47,495 bases of DNA from DATGLE01 sp035294325 (lineage in GTDB: Bacteria > Chloroflexota > Ktedonobacteria > Ktedonobacterales > Ktedonobacteraceae), in the NCBI GenBank assembly GCA_035294325.1, contig DATGLE010000190.1, positions 1 to 47,495 of the forward strand, given 5' to 3'. The notes under the pieces were generated by a model. That model had not been told where the DNA came from and searched no databases. It saw nothing but the letters and a program-made list of their open reading frames with translations. The stretch's first letter is position 1. Every line of letters begins with the position of its first letter. The translations under genes and the position numbers were made by a program. This document shows, piece after piece, positions 45,874 through 47,495 of the stretch.

Positions 45874-47495
45874 ATGTCCACAACCATGCAACCTACCGAG
45901 CAGGGAACCGCCTTCCTCACCAGCCCGGTGAGCGAGAGCGCCGACAAAATATTCACCCTGGAGCAGTGCAACGAGGAGCAGCGCTGGATCATGGAGTCAA
46001 GCGCCACCTTTGTCGAGCGCGAGGTGCTGCCCAGGCTTGATGCCATCGAACATCAAGAGCCGGGTGTCCTGCCCGAACTCGTTAAAAAAGCCGGAGAGCA
46101 GGGCCTGCTCTCCATCGAAGTGCCAGAGGAGTATGGAGGCGCGGAACTCGGCCTGCTCACGAGCGTCCTGGTAGGCTCGTCGCTCAACGAAGGCTCCTTC
46201 GCCGTTGCCTATGGCGCGCACACCACCATCGGCACCCTTCCTATAGTCTACTATGGCAGCGAGGAGCAGAAGAAAAAGTATCTGCCGAAGCTGGCCTCCG
46301 GCGAGTGGATTGCGGCCTATGCGCTGACCGAGCCGGGCGTTGGCTCCGACGCTATGAACATCAGCACGCGGGCCGAACTCTCGTCCGATGGCAAGTACTA
46401 CGTCCTCAACGGCACCAAGCAGTGGATCTCCAACGCTGGCTTCGCCGATGTGATGGTCGTTTTCGCGCGCGTGGGCAATGAGCGGCCATCGGCCTTTATC
46501 GTAGAGACGCACTGGCCGGGCATCTCGACCGGGGCCGAGGAGCGCAAGATGGGTATCAAGGGATCCTCGACGCGCCAGGTCTACTTCGAGAATGCGTGGG
46601 TGCCCGCCGAGAATTTGCTGGGCGAACTGCACAAGGGCTACAAAATCGCCTTTAATATCCTCAACATCGGGCGCTTGAAGCTGGGCGCGGGCGCAGTTGG
46701 CGGAGCGCGCACGGCTCTGGGCCTCGCCGCCGCGTATACATGCGAGCGCAAAGCCTTCGGCAAATTTTTGCACCAGTTTGGCATGATCCAGAAGAAGCTG
46801 GCGCGCGTAGCCGCCGAGATCTATGCCGCCGAGAGCGAGGTCTTCCGCACCGCCGCGAACATGACGCAGGCGCAGCAGGGCGCGGGCAGCGATACCGAGA
46901 CGGTCTTCAAATCGCTCGAAGAGTACGCAGTCGAGAACTCGATTGCCAAGATTCATGGCAGCGAAGTGCTGGCGCTCGCCGTCGATGAGGGCGTGCAGAT
47001 CTTTGGCGGCTACGGCTTCATGCAGGAATATCCTATCGAAAAAGCCTACCGCGACGCCCGCATCCAGCGCATTTTCGAGGGCACCAACGAGATCAACCGG
47101 CTCGTCGCCTCCGGTACGCTTTTCCGCCGCGCACTCGCCGGCAAAGTCAATCTGATGGGGATCTATCCCCAGGTTGAGGCCCGTGTCAAGACCGGCCAGT
47201 CGCCTGATCGCGCCGGAGAAACCATTCCCGCCGAGCTGCGTGAGGCCGTCAATGTGCTGGAGCGTGCCAAAGATGCCACGATCTATGCTGGCGTAAAGGT
47301 TGCCATGAAGTACATGCAGGCGCTTGAGAATGAAGAAGAGTTCATGGAGTACCTGGCGAATCTGCTCATCGACCTCTATGCCGTCGATAGCGCACTGGCC
47401 CGCGCCACGCAGGCCGTACATCGCGGCGACGAGCAGAGCGCGACACATGTGCGCCTGGCGCAACTGGCTGCCTGGCTGGCCTTCTCGCGCATCCG
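45874..47495 (+). CDS. Acyl-CoA dehydrogenase, C-terminal end outside the window
   Basis: The ATG at 45874 has GGAGGG upstream; 540 residues are visible with no stop before the window ends. AYALTEPGVGSDAMNISTRA and QWISNAGFADVMVVFARVGN are the FAD/substrate signatures (ACAD_SIG_1-like), FGKFLHQFGMIQKKLARVAA is in the C-terminal helical domain, and YGFMQEYPIEKAYRDARIQR with IFEGTNEINRL holds the catalytic Glu (FEGTNE). A further ~140 residues follow, as in the long FadE-type enzymes of about 590 residues. It oxidises acyl-CoA to enoyl-CoA with an electron-transfer flavoprotein as acceptor. With the ligase upstream it forms a beta-oxidation unit. Confidence 0.93.
   Translation, partial: MSTTMQPTEQGTAFLTSPVSESADKIFTLEQCNEEQRWIMESSATFVEREVLPRLDAIEHQEPGVLPELVKKAGEQGLLSIEVPEEYGGAELGLLTSVLVGSSLNEGSFAVAYGAHTTIGTLPIVYYGSEEQKKKYLPKLASGEWIAAYALTEPGVGSDAMNISTRAELSSDGKYYVLNGTKQWISNAGFADVMVVFARVGNERPSAFIVETHWPGISTGAEERKMGIKGSSTRQVYFENAWVPAENLLGELHKGYKIAFNILNIGRLKLGAGAVGGARTALGLAAAYTCERKAFGKFLHQFGMIQKKLARVAAEIYAAESEVFRTAANMTQAQQGAGSDTETVFKSLEEYAVENSIAKIHGSEVLALAVDEGVQIFGGYGFMQEYPIEKAYRDARIQRIFEGTNEINRLVASGTLFRRALAGKVNLMGIYPQVEARVKTGQSPDRAGETIPAELREAVNVLERAKDATIYAGVKVAMKYMQALENEEEFMEYLANLLIDLYAVDSALARATQAVHRGDEQSATHVRLAQLAAWLAFSRI

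Overview
The window is about 47.5 kb of high-GC, gene-dense bacterial chromosome. The gene content fits a Ktedonobacteria-like member of the Chloroflexi: a Ser/Thr kinase fused to WD40 repeats, a TIR protein, an F420/LLM-type oxidoreductase, a DUF2089/DUF4097 cassette, long FtsX-type permeases and very many perfect palindromes between genes. That assignment is inference; there is no rRNA, tRNA or other marker gene here. I see no CRISPR array, transposase, integrase or prophage.

Layout. 1-6.7 kb (minus strand): start of a SAM methyltransferase, two GNAT acetyltransferases and a MacB-like ABC exporter (two ATPases and a 1000-residue permease). 7.1-10.05 kb (plus): a three-gene cassette (DUF2089-like, small SHOCT-like protein, large DUF4097-like beta-solenoid) sharing one ~30-residue helical motif, behind a good sigma70 promoter. 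10.1-12.9 kb (minus): ArsR/DUF2087 regulator, a 3'-truncated phosphotransferase and a class-V aminotransferase. 13-16.4 kb: a PLDc_N membrane protein, a Gfo/Idh/MocA oxidoreductase and a second SAM methyltransferase similar to the one at position 1. 16.4-23.7 kb (minus): leuC, a small ORF, leuD, then E1alpha, E1beta, E2 and E3 of a 2-oxoacid dehydrogenase. 24.1-28 kb: an RRM protein, a restriction-modification locus with an intact methylase and a broken CfrBI-like nuclease, and a short leuA. The RM locus therefore separates leuA from leuCD. 28.5-33.8 kb: Yip1-like protein, kinase-WD40 fusion, CoxG-like protein, TIR/zinc-ribbon protein. 34.2-43.8 kb: LarA-like/crotonase pair, lipoprotein, PadR regulator followed by a PP2C remnant, Na+/H+ antiporter, LLM oxidoreductase, M48 protease, sugar isomerase, muconolactone-isomerase-like protein, HTH/MmyB regulator. 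44-47.5 kb: acyl-CoA synthetase and acyl-CoA dehydrogenase (beta-oxidation), the latter running off the window.

How the genes work together. leuA, leuC and leuD make the leucine precursor; the following E1-E2-E3 genes encode a pyruvate or branched-chain 2-oxoacid dehydrogenase complex that could supply or consume the same acyl-CoA and keto-acid pool. The acyl-CoA ligase and dehydrogenase activate and oxidise fatty acids.

The most unusual content is intergenic. Many gaps hold one of at least four families of short elements (A-D). Families A and B have conserved ends around a central long perfect inverted repeat whose sequence differs from copy to copy. Family B copies lie at nearly the same place in the leaders of leuA, leuC and the kinase. 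Family C copies lie between successive genes of operons, always in the direction of transcription. Some other palindromes reach into the stop codon of the adjacent gene. This looks like a palette of mobile, swappable RNA-hairpin modules and is the best candidate here for an undescribed system.
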